64,000 bases of DNA from Schlegelella_A sp038231215 (GTDB taxonomy: Bacteria > Pseudomonadota > Gammaproteobacteria > Burkholderiales > Burkholderiaceae_C). Under the pieces are notes generated by a model. It saw only the letters and a program-made list of their open reading frames with translations. It did no database searches and had not been told where the DNA came from. Of the stretch, positions 16,051-24,701 are shown piece after piece (within the stretch, counting starts at the first letter, position 1; the number at the start of each line of letters is the position of its first letter). The stretch is from positions 1 to 64,000 of the forward strand of contig JBBRLS010000017.1 of assembly GCA_038231215.1 (NCBI GenBank), read 5' to 3'. A program made the translations under genes and the position numbers.

Positions 16051-17841
16051 ATGCACCGCTTTCGAATTTCGTTTCTCGCCTTCACGCTCAGCGCCGTCTC
16101 GATGGCCGCTGCGGCACAACCCTCGACGCGCGAACGCCTGAACCAGTTCGCCGAGACCTTTGTCGCCGCCAGCGCAGCCGACGATCCGATCGCCGGATCG
16201 TCGCTCGGCCTGAGCGCCTTCGACAGCCGGCTCGCCATTCCCAGCGAGGCGGCGCGCGCCGAGCGCATCGGCCGCCTGCAGGGCTGGAAGGCCGAGCTGG
16301 AGGCGATCGCCCGGGCCGCCGGCCCCGGCATCTCGCTCACGGAGAGCGGCAACATCAAGCTGCTGCGCGCCGACTTCGATGGGCGGCTCAACGAGCTGCT
16401 CGTTCGCCAGACCGATCGCAAGGACTACGCGGGCACCAGCCTCGGCCTGGTGCAGGCGATCTTTTCGCAGTTCCTGCATCTGCCGATCGTCGGCAGGGAA
16501 GGCGCGATCCAGGCCGATGCCGACAAGGCGTGGGACGACCTGATCGCGCGTCTCGAGCAGGGCCCGGCCTTCATCGTCGCCGGCCAGAAGCTGGTCATGA
16601 AACCGGGCCGCCTGTTCGGCACCGTCGGCAGCAGCCAGCTCGCCGGCACGCCCGAGTTCTTCAACGAGGCGCTGACCGCTGCCGCCACCGCGCAGAACGC
16701 CGCCCGGCCGGCCACGGTGCAGCGCTTCGTCGCCGGCCGCGATGCGGTGCTGGCGACGATCGCCGAGACCAAGGCGTTCATCGACGCCCACGCAGCCTCG
16801 TGGCCCGACAACCACGTCATCGGCAAGACCGCGTACGAGCAGATGCTGCGCGAGGACCAGCTCCTGCCTTACGACTCGGCCGAGATCGAGCACATGGCGC
16901 GCGACGAGTTGGCGCATGGCTGGGCCGAGGAGATCTGGCTGCAAGCCCTGTCGAAGCAACGCGGCACTCCGTTCGGTGCGGCCAGCGGTGGCGGTATGGC
17001 GCCAAGCGGCCCGGCGCTCGTCGGCTACTACCGCGACCGCATCGCCGAGTTGACGGCGTTCATGAAGAAGCTCGACGTCGTCACCGTGCCCGACTGGCTC
17101 GGCTCGATGCAGATCGTCGAGACGCCGGCCTTCCTGCAGCCGGTCTCGCCCGGAGCGTCGATGTACTCGCCGCGCCTCTTCTCCAAGTCGAGCGCCGGCT
17201 ACTACTTCATCACGCCGCCGAAGTCGCTGGAAGAAGCGGCCAAGCGGCTCGACATGAACGAGGACTTCGACCGCGACCGCATCTGGTCGACGGCGGCACA
17301 TGAAGCGATGCCCGGCCACTTTCTCCAGCTTTCGATCGCGCGCCGCCATCCGGACCTGGTGCGCCGCATCCAGCACGACGCGGCGCTCGCCGAAGGCTGG
17401 GCCTTCTACGGCGAAGAGATGCTGGTGCGGCTCGGCCTCTACGGCGAAGGCCTCGACGCGCGCCTCTTCACGGCCCGCTGGGAGCGTGTGCGCGGAGCGC
17501 GCGCCATCGTCGACCCCAAGCTCGCGTCGGGCGAGTGGAGCGTCGCCCAGGCGGTCGACTTTTTCGAGGCGCAGTCGGGCTTCACGCGCGGCGCTGCGCA
17601 GGCCGCGGTTCAAGGCATTGCGCTCTATCCGGGCTACGTCATCTCCTACACGGTCGGGCGATTGCAGCTCGAGACGCTGCTCGCCGACTACATGCTGAAG
17701 ATGGGCGAACGCGCGTCGTTGCGCGACTTTCACGACCGGCTGCTGTCGTACGGCTCGATTCCGCTTTCGGTGCTCGGGCCCGAGCTGCTCGCCGACCTGG
17801 ACAAGCCGGGCAGCGCGGTCCGGGCGGCGGCGAACTACTAG
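16051..17841 (+). CDS. Exported DUF885 family protein (putative metallopeptidase)
   Basis: A 596-residue protein with a Sec signal peptide (cleavage probably after SMAAAA near residue 21). The DUF885 core holds HEAMPGHFLQL, the HExxxGH-like element proposed as a zinc site in this family. The preceding region (SKSSAGYYFITPPK) and downstream ALAEGWAFYGEEM match the family pattern and supply a further acidic residue. Family members are predicted membrane-associated or periplasmic peptidases; few are characterised. ATG 16051 is preferred over 16024 because it starts the signal peptide and follows CCAGGAA. Its stop abuts the convergent sterol-desaturase gene with no gap. Confidence 0.83.
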   Translation: MHRFRISFLAFTLSAVSMAAAAQPSTRERLNQFAETFVAASAADDPIAGSSLGLSAFDSRLAIPSEAARAERIGRLQGWKAELEAIARAAGPGISLTESGNIKLLRADFDGRLNELLVRQTDRKDYAGTSLGLVQAIFSQFLHLPIVGREGAIQADADKAWDDLIARLEQGPAFIVAGQKLVMKPGRLFGTVGSSQLAGTPEFFNEALTAAATAQNAARPATVQRFVAGRDAVLATIAETKAFIDAHAASWPDNHVIGKTAYEQMLREDQLLPYDSAEIEHMARDELAHGWAEEIWLQALSKQRGTPFGAASGGGMAPSGPALVGYYRDRIAELTAFMKKLDVVTVPDWLGSMQIVETPAFLQPVSPGASMYSPRLFSKSSAGYYFITPPKSLEEAAKRLDMNEDFDRDRIWSTAAHEAMPGHFLQLSIARRHPDLVRRIQHDAALAEGWAFYGEEMLVRLGLYGEGLDARLFTARWERVRGARAIVDPKLASGEWSVAQAVDFFEAQSGFTRGAAQAAVQGIALYPGYVISYTVGRLQLETLLADYMLKMGERASLRDFHDRLLSYGSIPLSVLGPELLADLDKPGSAVRAAANY

Positions 17842-18618
17842 TCACGACCGTTGCGCGGCGGGGTCGTAGCCGGCGCCGGCGACGTCGCGGAACAGGAGCA
17901 TTTGCGCGATCTTGGCCGAGGCGCCGTCATGGAAGCCGGCTTCGCCGGCAAAGTCCTTCGGGTTGCGGAACGTGCCGAACACGATGTCCCACAGCGGCAG
18001 GTCCGAATAGTTGTAGCGGTGCACCCCTCGCTCGTGATGCACGCTGTGGCTCTCGGGCCGCTGGACGATCCAGCCCAGCCATCTCGGGGTGCGGACGTTG
18101 ACGTGCTGGATCACGCCGAGGAAGGTCGTGGCGTAGAGGAACCAGGTCGCCGCCTGCGGCTCCAGGCCGAGACCCACGGTGAGGGTGAGGCTGCCGAGCA
18201 CGGTCCATCCCGCCATGTCCAGCGGACTGAAATAGAACGCTCCGAAGCTGTCGACGCGTTCCGCGCTGTGGTGCATCTGATGAAAGCCCCGCCACAGCCA
18301 TTTCGACCGATGCATGGCCCGATGCCACCAGTACACCAGGAGCTCGTAGGCCAGCACCGCGATGCCGGCGCCGACGAAGGGATGGACGGATTTCAGGTCG
18401 AAGAGCTGATAGCGCGCCAGCGTTTCGTTCCAGAGCAGGGGCAAGTAGGAGGAAAGGAAGAAGTAGCAGGCGAAGACGATCAGGGCCCGGGTGCGCCAGC
18501 CGCGCACCCGTGGCAACGGGCGGGCCGGGAACAGGGCTTCGACCAGAACCAGGGCGGCGTAGAGCGCCAGCACGGTCAGGGACACGGGATCCAGCAGGAT
18601 CTCCAGCGGCGTCGGCAT
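17842..18618 (-). CDS. Sterol desaturase / fatty acid hydroxylase family protein
   Basis: A 258-residue integral membrane di-iron protein. It shows the three histidine clusters of the superfamily: HRAMH, HQMHHS and HSVHHE, with further His near the C-terminus. About four hydrophobic segments flank them. The family hydroxylates or desaturates lipid alkyl chains, sterols or carotenoids using O2 and an external electron donor. The ATG at 18618 precedes the first membrane segment (MPTPLEILLDPVSLTVLALY). It diverges from the CadC-like regulator across 123 bp. The substrate is unknown. Confidence 0.87.
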   Translation of the reverse strand: MPTPLEILLDPVSLTVLALYAALVLVEALFPARPLPRVRGWRTRALIVFACYFFLSSYLPLLWNETLARYQLFDLKSVHPFVGAGIAVLAYELLVYWWHRAMHRSKWLWRGFHQMHHSAERVDSFGAFYFSPLDMAGWTVLGSLTLTVGLGLEPQAATWFLYATTFLGVIQHVNVRTPRWLGWIVQRPESHSVHHERGVHRYNYSDLPLWDIVFGTFRNPKDFAGEAGFHDGASAKIAQMLLFRDVAGAGYDPAAQRS

Positions 18619-18741
18619 GAGGTTGCTCCTCGTGGTTGCGAAGGAGCCTACGGTGCCCGGAGCGGACCGCCGGTGCATGATGCTTGGATAATGGATGTCT
18701 AATCTTTGCGTAGGCGATGAGCCGGGCTGCCGCCGGCAGGC

Positions 18742-20598
18742 ATGAAGTACCAGGTTGCCGAGTTCGTCGTCGATACCGATCGCTACCGGGTCACCGTCGG
18801 CGATGCTGCCGTGCCGGTCGAGCCCAAGGTCTTCGACCTGCTGGTCTGCCTGATCCGCCACCGCGACCGGGTGCTCTCCCGCGAAGAGCTGTTCCAGGCG
18901 GTCTGGGACGGGCGCGAGGTCTCGGACGCCACGCTCAGCAATCACGTCAAGATCGCCCGCCGGCTCCTGGGCGACAACGGCGAGTTGCAGCGGACGATCC
19001 TCACGGTGCGCAGCCGCGGCTACCAGTTCGTCGCGCCGGTCACGGAGATCCCGGAGGGCGCGGAGCCAAGACCAGGAACGGCGGCGACCCGGCGCGGCTC
19101 GCGCCTGCCCGTTCTGCTGGCCGGATTGCTCGTGCTCGCCGGGCTCGTTGCGGTCTGGCGCTGGCTCGCCCCGTCCGAGGGAGCGGGCGGTTCCGAGCTG
19201 CCTTATGTGCTTGTCCTGCCCTTCGACGTGTCCGGCAACGCGCCCGAGACCTGGGAACCTTTCGCCGACCAGGTGACGCGGGAGATGATCCGCAACTTGC
19301 GCAAGATCTCGGGGCTCCGGGTCGTGCCTGCGCCCTCGGCCTTCACGTTCAAGGGCAACAAGTCGCGCGAGCATGTGCGGGAGCAGTTGCCGAACGTTCG
19401 CTACGTGCTCGACGGCGCGATCAGCATCTCCGGCGACCACCGCTTGCGCATCACGGCGGAGCTGGAAGACTTGGCCAAGGGCCGTGTCGTCTGGGAGCAC
19501 GCCTACGAGGGCCGTACCGACGATACCCGGCTGTTCGACATGCAGTCGCAGATCGCCGCCGCGGTGTCGGACTCGTTGAAGGTGACGATCCTCGCCGACG
19601 AACGGCGGGCGCTCGGCGAGTTGCCCACCACCAACCTCAAGGCCTACGAGCTGTACGTGTCCGGGCGACACGAGCTGGACCTCGTCAGCCACGAATCGCT
19701 GCCGCGGGCGATCGAGCTCTTCAACCAGGCGATCGCACTCGATCCGCAGTTCTTCGACGCCTACATCGCGCGCAGCGACGCCTACCGCCAGCGCTTCGCC
19801 TACTTCGAGCCGCCGATCGACATGCTGCAGGCGGTCGTCGATTCGCTCGCCGAGGCGCAGCAGGTGCGACCCGACTCTGCCGAGGCGTGGTCGTCGCTCG
19901 GCCTCACCTACGTGATGGCCTGGAGATGGAAGGACGCCTGGGCTGCACTGAGCGCCGCCAGGCGACGCGACCCGACGCTGGCGCAGACGGAGCTGGGCTT
20001 TGCGCTCTACTACGCCGGCCTCGGCGAGGCCGGGAAGGTGAAGAGCGCGCTCGCCGCCGCGAACCGGCTGGATCCTCTGAACGCCGAGATGGCCGACTGG
20101 GGCAACTGGGCCCTGTTCATGGTCGGCGAAAGCGCGGCAGCGCGCGAGTGGGCGGAGCAGAAGATGCGCCAGCACCCGGACATCGGCCTGCTCTTCTCGG
20201 GTGCTGGCGTCGGCGCCTACATCGCCGGCGACCCCGAGCGCGGCATCCGTCTCGCGGAGCGCGGTGCCGAACTCGATGGCTCGCCGGTTGCGCTGATCAT
20301 GCTGGCCCAGGCCTACGGCTATGCGGGGCAGAAGGACAAGGTGGTGCCGCTGCTGGAAAGGGCGGCCCGCGCCGGCACCTACACCTGCCCTTACGAATCA
20401 GCCGCCGCCTGGTTGAGCCTGGGCGACACCGATCGGGCCTTCGCGCTGTTGGAGGAGGCGGTGGCGAAGCGCTCGAACTGCCTCATGTTCCTGCGCAACG
20501 ATCCGCGAATGAAGGTCCTGCATGGCGATCCGCGCTATTCGCTCCTGCTCACCCGGGTCGGGCTGGACGAGACGGCGGTCGCGTCCTACAGGCGCTGA
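18742..20598 (+). CDS. CadC-like membrane regulator with winged helix and TPR-like repeats
   Basis: A 618-residue protein. Residues ~1-105 form an OmpR/PhoB-type winged helix (VFDLLVCLIRHRDRVLSREE, LSNHVKIARRLLGD, TVRSRGYQFV). A transmembrane helix follows at ~118-135, then a periplasmic part that begins with a FlgO/TolB-like fold (YVLVLPFDVSGNAPETWEPF, GLRVVPAPSAFTFKG) and continues as TPR-like helices. CadC-type proteins sense periplasmic signals and bind DNA without phosphorylation. It is divergent from the sterol-desaturase gene, its probable target by position. The 123-bp gap between them has no obvious strong promoter. Confidence 0.85.
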   Translation: MKYQVAEFVVDTDRYRVTVGDAAVPVEPKVFDLLVCLIRHRDRVLSREELFQAVWDGREVSDATLSNHVKIARRLLGDNGELQRTILTVRSRGYQFVAPVTEIPEGAEPRPGTAATRRGSRLPVLLAGLLVLAGLVAVWRWLAPSEGAGGSELPYVLVLPFDVSGNAPETWEPFADQVTREMIRNLRKISGLRVVPAPSAFTFKGNKSREHVREQLPNVRYVLDGAISISGDHRLRITAELEDLAKGRVVWEHAYEGRTDDTRLFDMQSQIAAAVSDSLKVTILADERRALGELPTTNLKAYELYVSGRHELDLVSHESLPRAIELFNQAIALDPQFFDAYIARSDAYRQRFAYFEPPIDMLQAVVDSLAEAQQVRPDSAEAWSSLGLTYVMAWRWKDAWAALSAARRRDPTLAQTELGFALYYAGLGEAGKVKSALAAANRLDPLNAEMADWGNWALFMVGESAAAREWAEQKMRQHPDIGLLFSGAGVGAYIAGDPERGIRLAERGAELDGSPVALIMLAQAYGYAGQKDKVVPLLERAARAGTYTCPYESAAAWLSLGDTDRAFALLEEAVAKRSNCLMFLRNDPRMKVLHGDPRYSLLLTRVGLDETAVASYRR

Positions 20599-20702
20599 AG
20601 CGTCGGCTCGGTTCCGCCGCTGTGCGCGAATCTCCCGATGGCGCGGCCCCGGGGCGTGGGAACAATCGTCGCTTCGCCACGCAGAAAGAATCGAGAACCG
20701 AC

Positions 20703-21890
20703 ATGGAAAGACGCCAGGCCCTTCACGCACTCGCTGGCTCGGCCGTCGTCGCCGCCTTCCCGTTCAGCCGCGCGCACGGCGCCGATGTCACGCCGTTCAA
20801 GATCGGCTTCATCCTGCCCATGACCGGCCAGTCGGCCTCGACCGGCAAGCAGATCGAGGCCGCGGTCAAGCTCTGGATGGCGCAGAACGGCTCGACCGTG
20901 GCCGGCCGCAAGATCGAGGTGCTCGTCAAGGACGACGGCGGCGTCGCCGACACGACGCGCCGGATCGCCCAGGAGTACGTCGTCAACGACAAGGTCGACG
21001 TGCTCGCCGGCTTCGGCCTCACGCCCCTGGCCTTTGCGACGGCGCCGATCGCCACGCAGAGCAAGACGCCGATGGTGGTGACCGCGGCGGCCACCTCGGC
21101 GATCACCGAGCAGTCGCCCTACATCGTGCGCACCAGCTTCACGCTGCCGCAGGTCTCGGTCTCGATCGCCGAATGGGCGGGCAAGCACGGCATCAAGAGC
21201 GTCGTCACCTTCGTTGCCGACTACGGACCGGGCATCGACGCCGAGAAGTTCTTCAAGAGCCAGTTCCTGCTCAACGGCGGCAAGGTCATCGGCGAGATCC
21301 GCTCGCCCTTGCGCAGCCCCGACTTCGCGCCCTTCCTTCAAAAGGTGGCCGACCTCAAGCCCGACGCGGTGTTCGTGTTCCTGCCCTCGGGCCAGGGCGC
21401 CGCCTTCATGAAGCAGTTCGGCGAGCGCGGTCTCGACAAGAGCGGCATCAGGCTGATCGCCACCGGCGACGTGGTCGACGACGACCAGCTCAACGACATC
21501 GGCGACGTCGCGCTCGGCGTCGTCAACTCGCACCACTATTCGGCGGCGCATCCTTCGGCGATGAACAAGAAGTTCGTCGCCGCCTTCGAGGCGGCGAACA
21601 AGTTCCGCCCCAACTTCATGGCCGTCGCCGGCTACGACGGCATGCACGTCATCTACAACGCGCTGGCCACGACCAAGGGCGCAAGCGGCGGTGACGCCTT
21701 GCTCGCGGCGATGAAGGGCCAGCTTTTCGAGAGCCCGCGCGGCCAGATCCTGATCGACGCGCAGACGCGCGACATCGTGCAGGACGTCTACATCCGCAAG
21801 GTCGAGCGCGTTGCGGCGATGGGCAACCAGCTCTACAACGTCGAGTTCGACGTGCAGAAGGCGGTCAAGGACCCGGCCAAGGTCAAGTAG
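20703..21890 (+). CDS. Orphan Liv-type ABC substrate-binding protein
   Basis: A 395-residue LivJ/K-family protein. The N-terminus MERRQALHALAGSAVVAAFP resembles a Tat or twin-Arg Sec signal. The mature region begins FKIGFILPMTGQSASTGKQI and ends with a typical VEFDVQKAVKD. It binds a small carboxylate or amino acid in the periplasm. No permease or ATPase gene lies beside it. The LivHMGF set at 55118-58455 has no binding protein and could be a partner, but that is only inference. It ends 8 bp inside the convergent glycosyltransferase gene. Confidence 0.87.
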   Translation: MERRQALHALAGSAVVAAFPFSRAHGADVTPFKIGFILPMTGQSASTGKQIEAAVKLWMAQNGSTVAGRKIEVLVKDDGGVADTTRRIAQEYVVNDKVDVLAGFGLTPLAFATAPIATQSKTPMVVTAAATSAITEQSPYIVRTSFTLPQVSVSIAEWAGKHGIKSVVTFVADYGPGIDAEKFFKSQFLLNGGKVIGEIRSPLRSPDFAPFLQKVADLKPDAVFVFLPSGQGAAFMKQFGERGLDKSGIRLIATGDVVDDDQLNDIGDVALGVVNSHHYSAAHPSAMNKKFVAAFEAANKFRPNFMAVAGYDGMHVIYNALATTKGASGGDALLAAMKGQLFESPRGQILIDAQTRDIVQDVYIRKVERVAAMGNQLYNVEFDVQKAVKDPAKVK

Positions 21891-22974
21891 AGAAGGAAGG
21901 TCCGAGGCTCTCGAAGAGCGCCGCGTAGCGGCCGGCGGCGATCACGTCGGCAAAGCGATCGGTGCAACGCCCATGTGCGCGTGCGGTCATCGCGTCGAGC
22001 GTCGAGCGGTCCATGGCGAGCCATCGCCGCATGGCATCGCGAAAGGCCTCGTAGCTGGCGTCGTCCGCGTAGACGGCGTCGTCGCCGAGGATCTCCACCA
22101 GGCCGTCGATCGGCGCGCAGACGACCGGCACGCCGCGCGCGACCGCCTCCAGCGCCACCATGCCGAAAGGCTCGTAGACCGACGGAATGGCGAGCACGTC
22201 GATCTGCCGGTAGAACGATTCCAGGCGCTCGCGGCCGCACCAGCCCAGGTAGCGGACCCTCGACGCCAGTGCTTCGTCGGCCATGAGATCGCGCGAATAG
22301 GCGCTGAAGGCGCGGCCGGCGATCAGGCTCGAGTACGACTCGAAGCCTGGCTCCTTCAGCACCCATTGCACGTACTGCGGGCGCTTGCGCGGCACCAGGC
22401 GCCCGCAAAAGCCGAGCGTGCGGCCGGCAGCGCGCGCGGCCGGAAGCGGCCGGCCGCCGATGCCGTTGTGGATGACGCGGACCCGCGGGTTCAGCGCCGC
22501 GTAGCCGAGCCGACGGTAGTGGCCGAGCTCGGCATGCGAGACGAGCACGATCTCGTCGCAGGCGGCGAGCAGGTGCTCCTGCCGCTGAATGGCCCAGCCC
22601 AGATCGATGCCGTTGGACTCGGCTTCGCACCGAAGCAGCGAATGCACGGTGAAGACGGTGCGCTTGCCCGCGAGCGCGCGCAGGATCGCCGGGTTGTGGT
22701 TGTAGGTGTGCAGGTGCGCGACGGGCGCGCGGATGGCCGCCAGCTCGTCGAGCGAGCCGACCGCGACGTTGGCGTGCTCGCGCAGAAGCTGGTCGATCTC
22801 GGCCGGCCGATAGTGGTGGTCGACCAGGTACCAGAGCGTGGGCAGTCCGATCTTCTCGAAGCCGGTGATCAGGCCGTCGATGGCGCTGCCCACGCCGCCG
22901 AGCCGGTTGAACGGCAGCTCGTTGGTGATCTCGACGGCGGCAAAGTCGGCGTCGAGCCTGCAGTTGCCGATCAT
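21883..22974 (-). CDS. Glycosyltransferase, GT4-like (GT-B fold)
   Basis: A 363-residue GT-B enzyme. The N-terminal EITNELPFNRLGGVGSAID glycine-rich loop resembles glycogen-synthase-type acceptor domains. The C-terminal donor domain has the EX7E element in PSVYEPFGMVALEAVARGVP. It transfers sugar from an NDP donor to an unknown acceptor. The ATG at 22974 overlaps the preceding gene's stop (ATGA), and with the two upstream genes it forms a three-gene operon. Confidence 0.85.
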   Translation of the reverse strand: MIGNCRLDADFAAVEITNELPFNRLGGVGSAIDGLITGFEKIGLPTLWYLVDHHYRPAEIDQLLREHANVAVGSLDELAAIRAPVAHLHTYNHNPAILRALAGKRTVFTVHSLLRCEAESNGIDLGWAIQRQEHLLAACDEIVLVSHAELGHYRRLGYAALNPRVRVIHNGIGGRPLPAARAAGRTLGFCGRLVPRKRPQYVQWVLKEPGFESYSSLIAGRAFSAYSRDLMADEALASRVRYLGWCGRERLESFYRQIDVLAIPSVYEPFGMVALEAVARGVPVVCAPIDGLVEILGDDAVYADDASYEAFRDAMRRWLAMDRSTLDAMTARAHGRCTDRFADVIAAGRYAALFESLGPSFST

Positions 22975-23444
22975 GGCGGCGTGATCCGTCGCACCGCCAC
23001 GTCGAGACGGCCGAGCACGACGACGGTCCGGCATTCGACCGGGTGGTCTTCGGCTTCTTCCCATCGGCCTTCGACTTCCCGGGCCAGGAAGACGGCCGCG
23101 CGACATTCTTCGAGATCCGGGTTGCGGTCCTCGACGCGGAAGTCGTGCACGGCGACGATCCGGTAGACGCTCGATGCGAGCGTGGCCAGCTCGATCGCGA
23201 TCTCGCCGAGGCTCAGGTAGCGCTGGCCCCAGCGGTCGATGCGAAAGGGCGCGATGCGCAGCGTCGTCGCGTCGATGCGGAGCAGGCGTGCGCCCTCGCC
23301 GGAGCGGACGTTGTCCAGGCGCAGCGGCTCGTCGCCGTACCGATCGGGCGGTGCGGCATGGAGACGGCTCGCGGGCGCAGAGTGGCCTGCGGCCGGATAG
23401 CCCGGGTAGGAGCCGGCAGGCGGCGTCGTCAGCGCGGAAGGCAC
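22971..23444 (-). CDS. Hypothetical protein coupled to the glycosyltransferase
   Basis: A 157-residue protein without a recognised domain. The start is GTG 23444, five bases after the upstream gene's stop. The first ~40 residues are Pro/Ala-rich (GSYPGYPAAGHSAPASRLHA), followed by a compact mixed alpha/beta region (LRIAPFRIDRWGQRYLSLGE, VYRIVAVHDFRVEDRN). No signal peptide or membrane segment is seen. The 4-bp overlap with the glycosyltransferase start argues for a joint function, perhaps a regulatory or accessory factor. Nothing in the sequence proves it. Confidence 0.65.
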   Translation of the reverse strand: MPSALTTPPAGSYPGYPAAGHSAPASRLHAAPPDRYGDEPLRLDNVRSGEGARLLRIDATTLRIAPFRIDRWGQRYLSLGEIAIELATLASSVYRIVAVHDFRVEDRNPDLEECRAAVFLAREVEGRWEEAEDHPVECRTVVVLGRLDVAVRRITPP

Positions 23445-23448
23445 GGCC

Positions 23449-24585
23449 CTAGGCCAGGCTCTTCTGCGCGCACTGCAGGATGGAGGGCTTGAAGTCGTCG
23501 GCCAGGTCCTGGCCGATGCACTCGACCAGCGCGCGGACGAAGTCGACCTCGCCCAGGTAGTCGTTGCGGGTCATCGGCTCCAGCTTGTCGACCGTGCCCG
23601 CGGCGATCTCTCCGAGGGGAGCTTCGCGCGCGCGCAGCAGCGCGATCGATTCCGCGTCGAGCAGGTACCCGATGACGCGGACGCCGAGATTGACGCGAAG
23701 GAACGCGATCAGCGCACGCAGCGACCGCTCGATATTGCCGAGATGGTCGTCGCGTTTCTTGTGCACGTCGCGATAGAAATCGACGAGGCGGTTGAGCCAC
23801 GGCGCGTCCTTGTCGTCGATGACCATTTCGCAGAACTGGCGGTAGTTCTTGACCGTGTCGTGGTCGGCGAGATAGGTGCCGAGCGAGTCCTGCATCGCCT
23901 CCCAGACGCCGAACTTGCCGCCGATCGAACGGCGCGCGTCCGACAGTTGCGAGAGCAGCGTGACCTGGCTGCCGGCAACGAGCTCGAAGAACGGAAAGTC
24001 GCGGCGGATGGTGGCCGCGTAGTAGAAATAGACCGCGGTGACGTACAGCGTCGACATCGCGAAGTAGCCTTCGTCGTTGGCCCAGAACGCGAGCCGGCCG
24101 GCGTCGTGCCGCGGCAGCTCCTTCACTTGCGCGAACCAGCGGATCATGGCGTCCGCCCTCAGGGGGTCCTTGCGCCGGTGCTCGATGTCGATGACGCGCT
24201 CGAGCAGATCCTCGGCCGCGATCAGCAGCGGATTCAGGATCTTGAGCCGGATGTTCTCTTTCTCCTTGTCGCGGCTGTCCTCGCGCTCCTGGCGCAGCTT
24301 GTAGCGGGTCGTGTAGAAGGCGGCGAAGACGCCGAGCAGCGGGGTAAGGACGAGGGTCAGGAGCGTCTTGGTCGTGTCGCTCATCGCCCCTGCCGCCGTT
24401 GCCGATGCGGCCGACGCCACGGCCGATGCGGTCGACGCCGCCGACGCCGCCGACGCCGCCGAGGCCGCGCCCGACGCCGCGCCCGAGGCGGCCTCCGCCG
24501 CGATCGCCGCGCCGCTGAAGAGGGCGCCGCAACAGGCCGCGGCGGCGAGCCACGCATTGCACGTTGTCGACCCGTGGCGATTCAT
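23449..24585 (-). CDS. Hypothetical membrane protein with Ala/Ser repeat tract
   Basis: A 378-residue protein. It has a signal-like N-terminus, then a low-complexity Ala/Ser tract (residues ~30-66) built from repeats of ASAA, then one transmembrane helix (TLLTLVLTPLLGVFAAFYTT, ~74-93). A charged, mostly helical cytoplasmic domain follows, with RYKLRQEREDSRDKEKE just after the membrane. The C-terminal ~280 residues have no family I can name. It is the first gene of the operon ending with the glycosyltransferase. The Ala tract may be a flexible spacer or a product of repeat expansion at the DNA level (24403-24490). Confidence 0.7.
   Translation of the reverse strand: MNRHGSTTCNAWLAAAACCGALFSGAAIAAEAASGAASGAASAASAASAASTASAVASAASATAAGAMSDTTKTLLTLVLTPLLGVFAAFYTTRYKLRQEREDSRDKEKENIRLKILNPLLIAAEDLLERVIDIEHRRKDPLRADAMIRWFAQVKELPRHDAGRLAFWANDEGYFAMSTLYVTAVYFYYAATIRRDFPFFELVAGSQVTLLSQLSDARRSIGGKFGVWEAMQDSLGTYLADHDTVKNYRQFCEMVIDDKDAPWLNRLVDFYRDVHKKRDDHLGNIERSLRALIAFLRVNLGVRVIGYLLDAESIALLRAREAPLGEIAAGTVDKLEPMTRNDYLGEVDFVRALVECIGQDLADDFKPSILQCAQKSLA
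24403..24490. repeat. Degenerate GCCGACGCC-type tandem repeats
   Basis: Short tandem units of the type GCCGACGCC and GCCGATGCG repeat through this stretch and encode the Ala/Ser tract of the minus-strand protein. Units of 6-9 bp keep the reading frame. Confidence 0.7.
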
Positions 24586-24701
24586 GTCAGGCGGCCGTTT
24601 CCGGTTGCCGCCGCGCGGAGTCGCGGCGACGAAGCCCGGGCAGTGTCATGGAACACAATCGGCGCAGTCAAGCGCGGGATAAACGCAGTAAAGACGTCGC
24701 C

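Noticed and set aside
15997..17733. Long upstream extension of the amino-acid binding-protein frame
   Set aside because: The extension is antisense to the DUF885 gene and has no homology; the signal peptide fixes the start at 15996.
18619..20175. Long upstream extension of the sterol-desaturase frame
   Set aside because: It is antisense to the CadC-like gene. The membrane protein begins at ATG 18618.
24403..24490. Possible CRISPR-like repeat array
   Set aside because: Units are 6-9 bp, in frame and without spacers. They encode an Ala/Ser tract.
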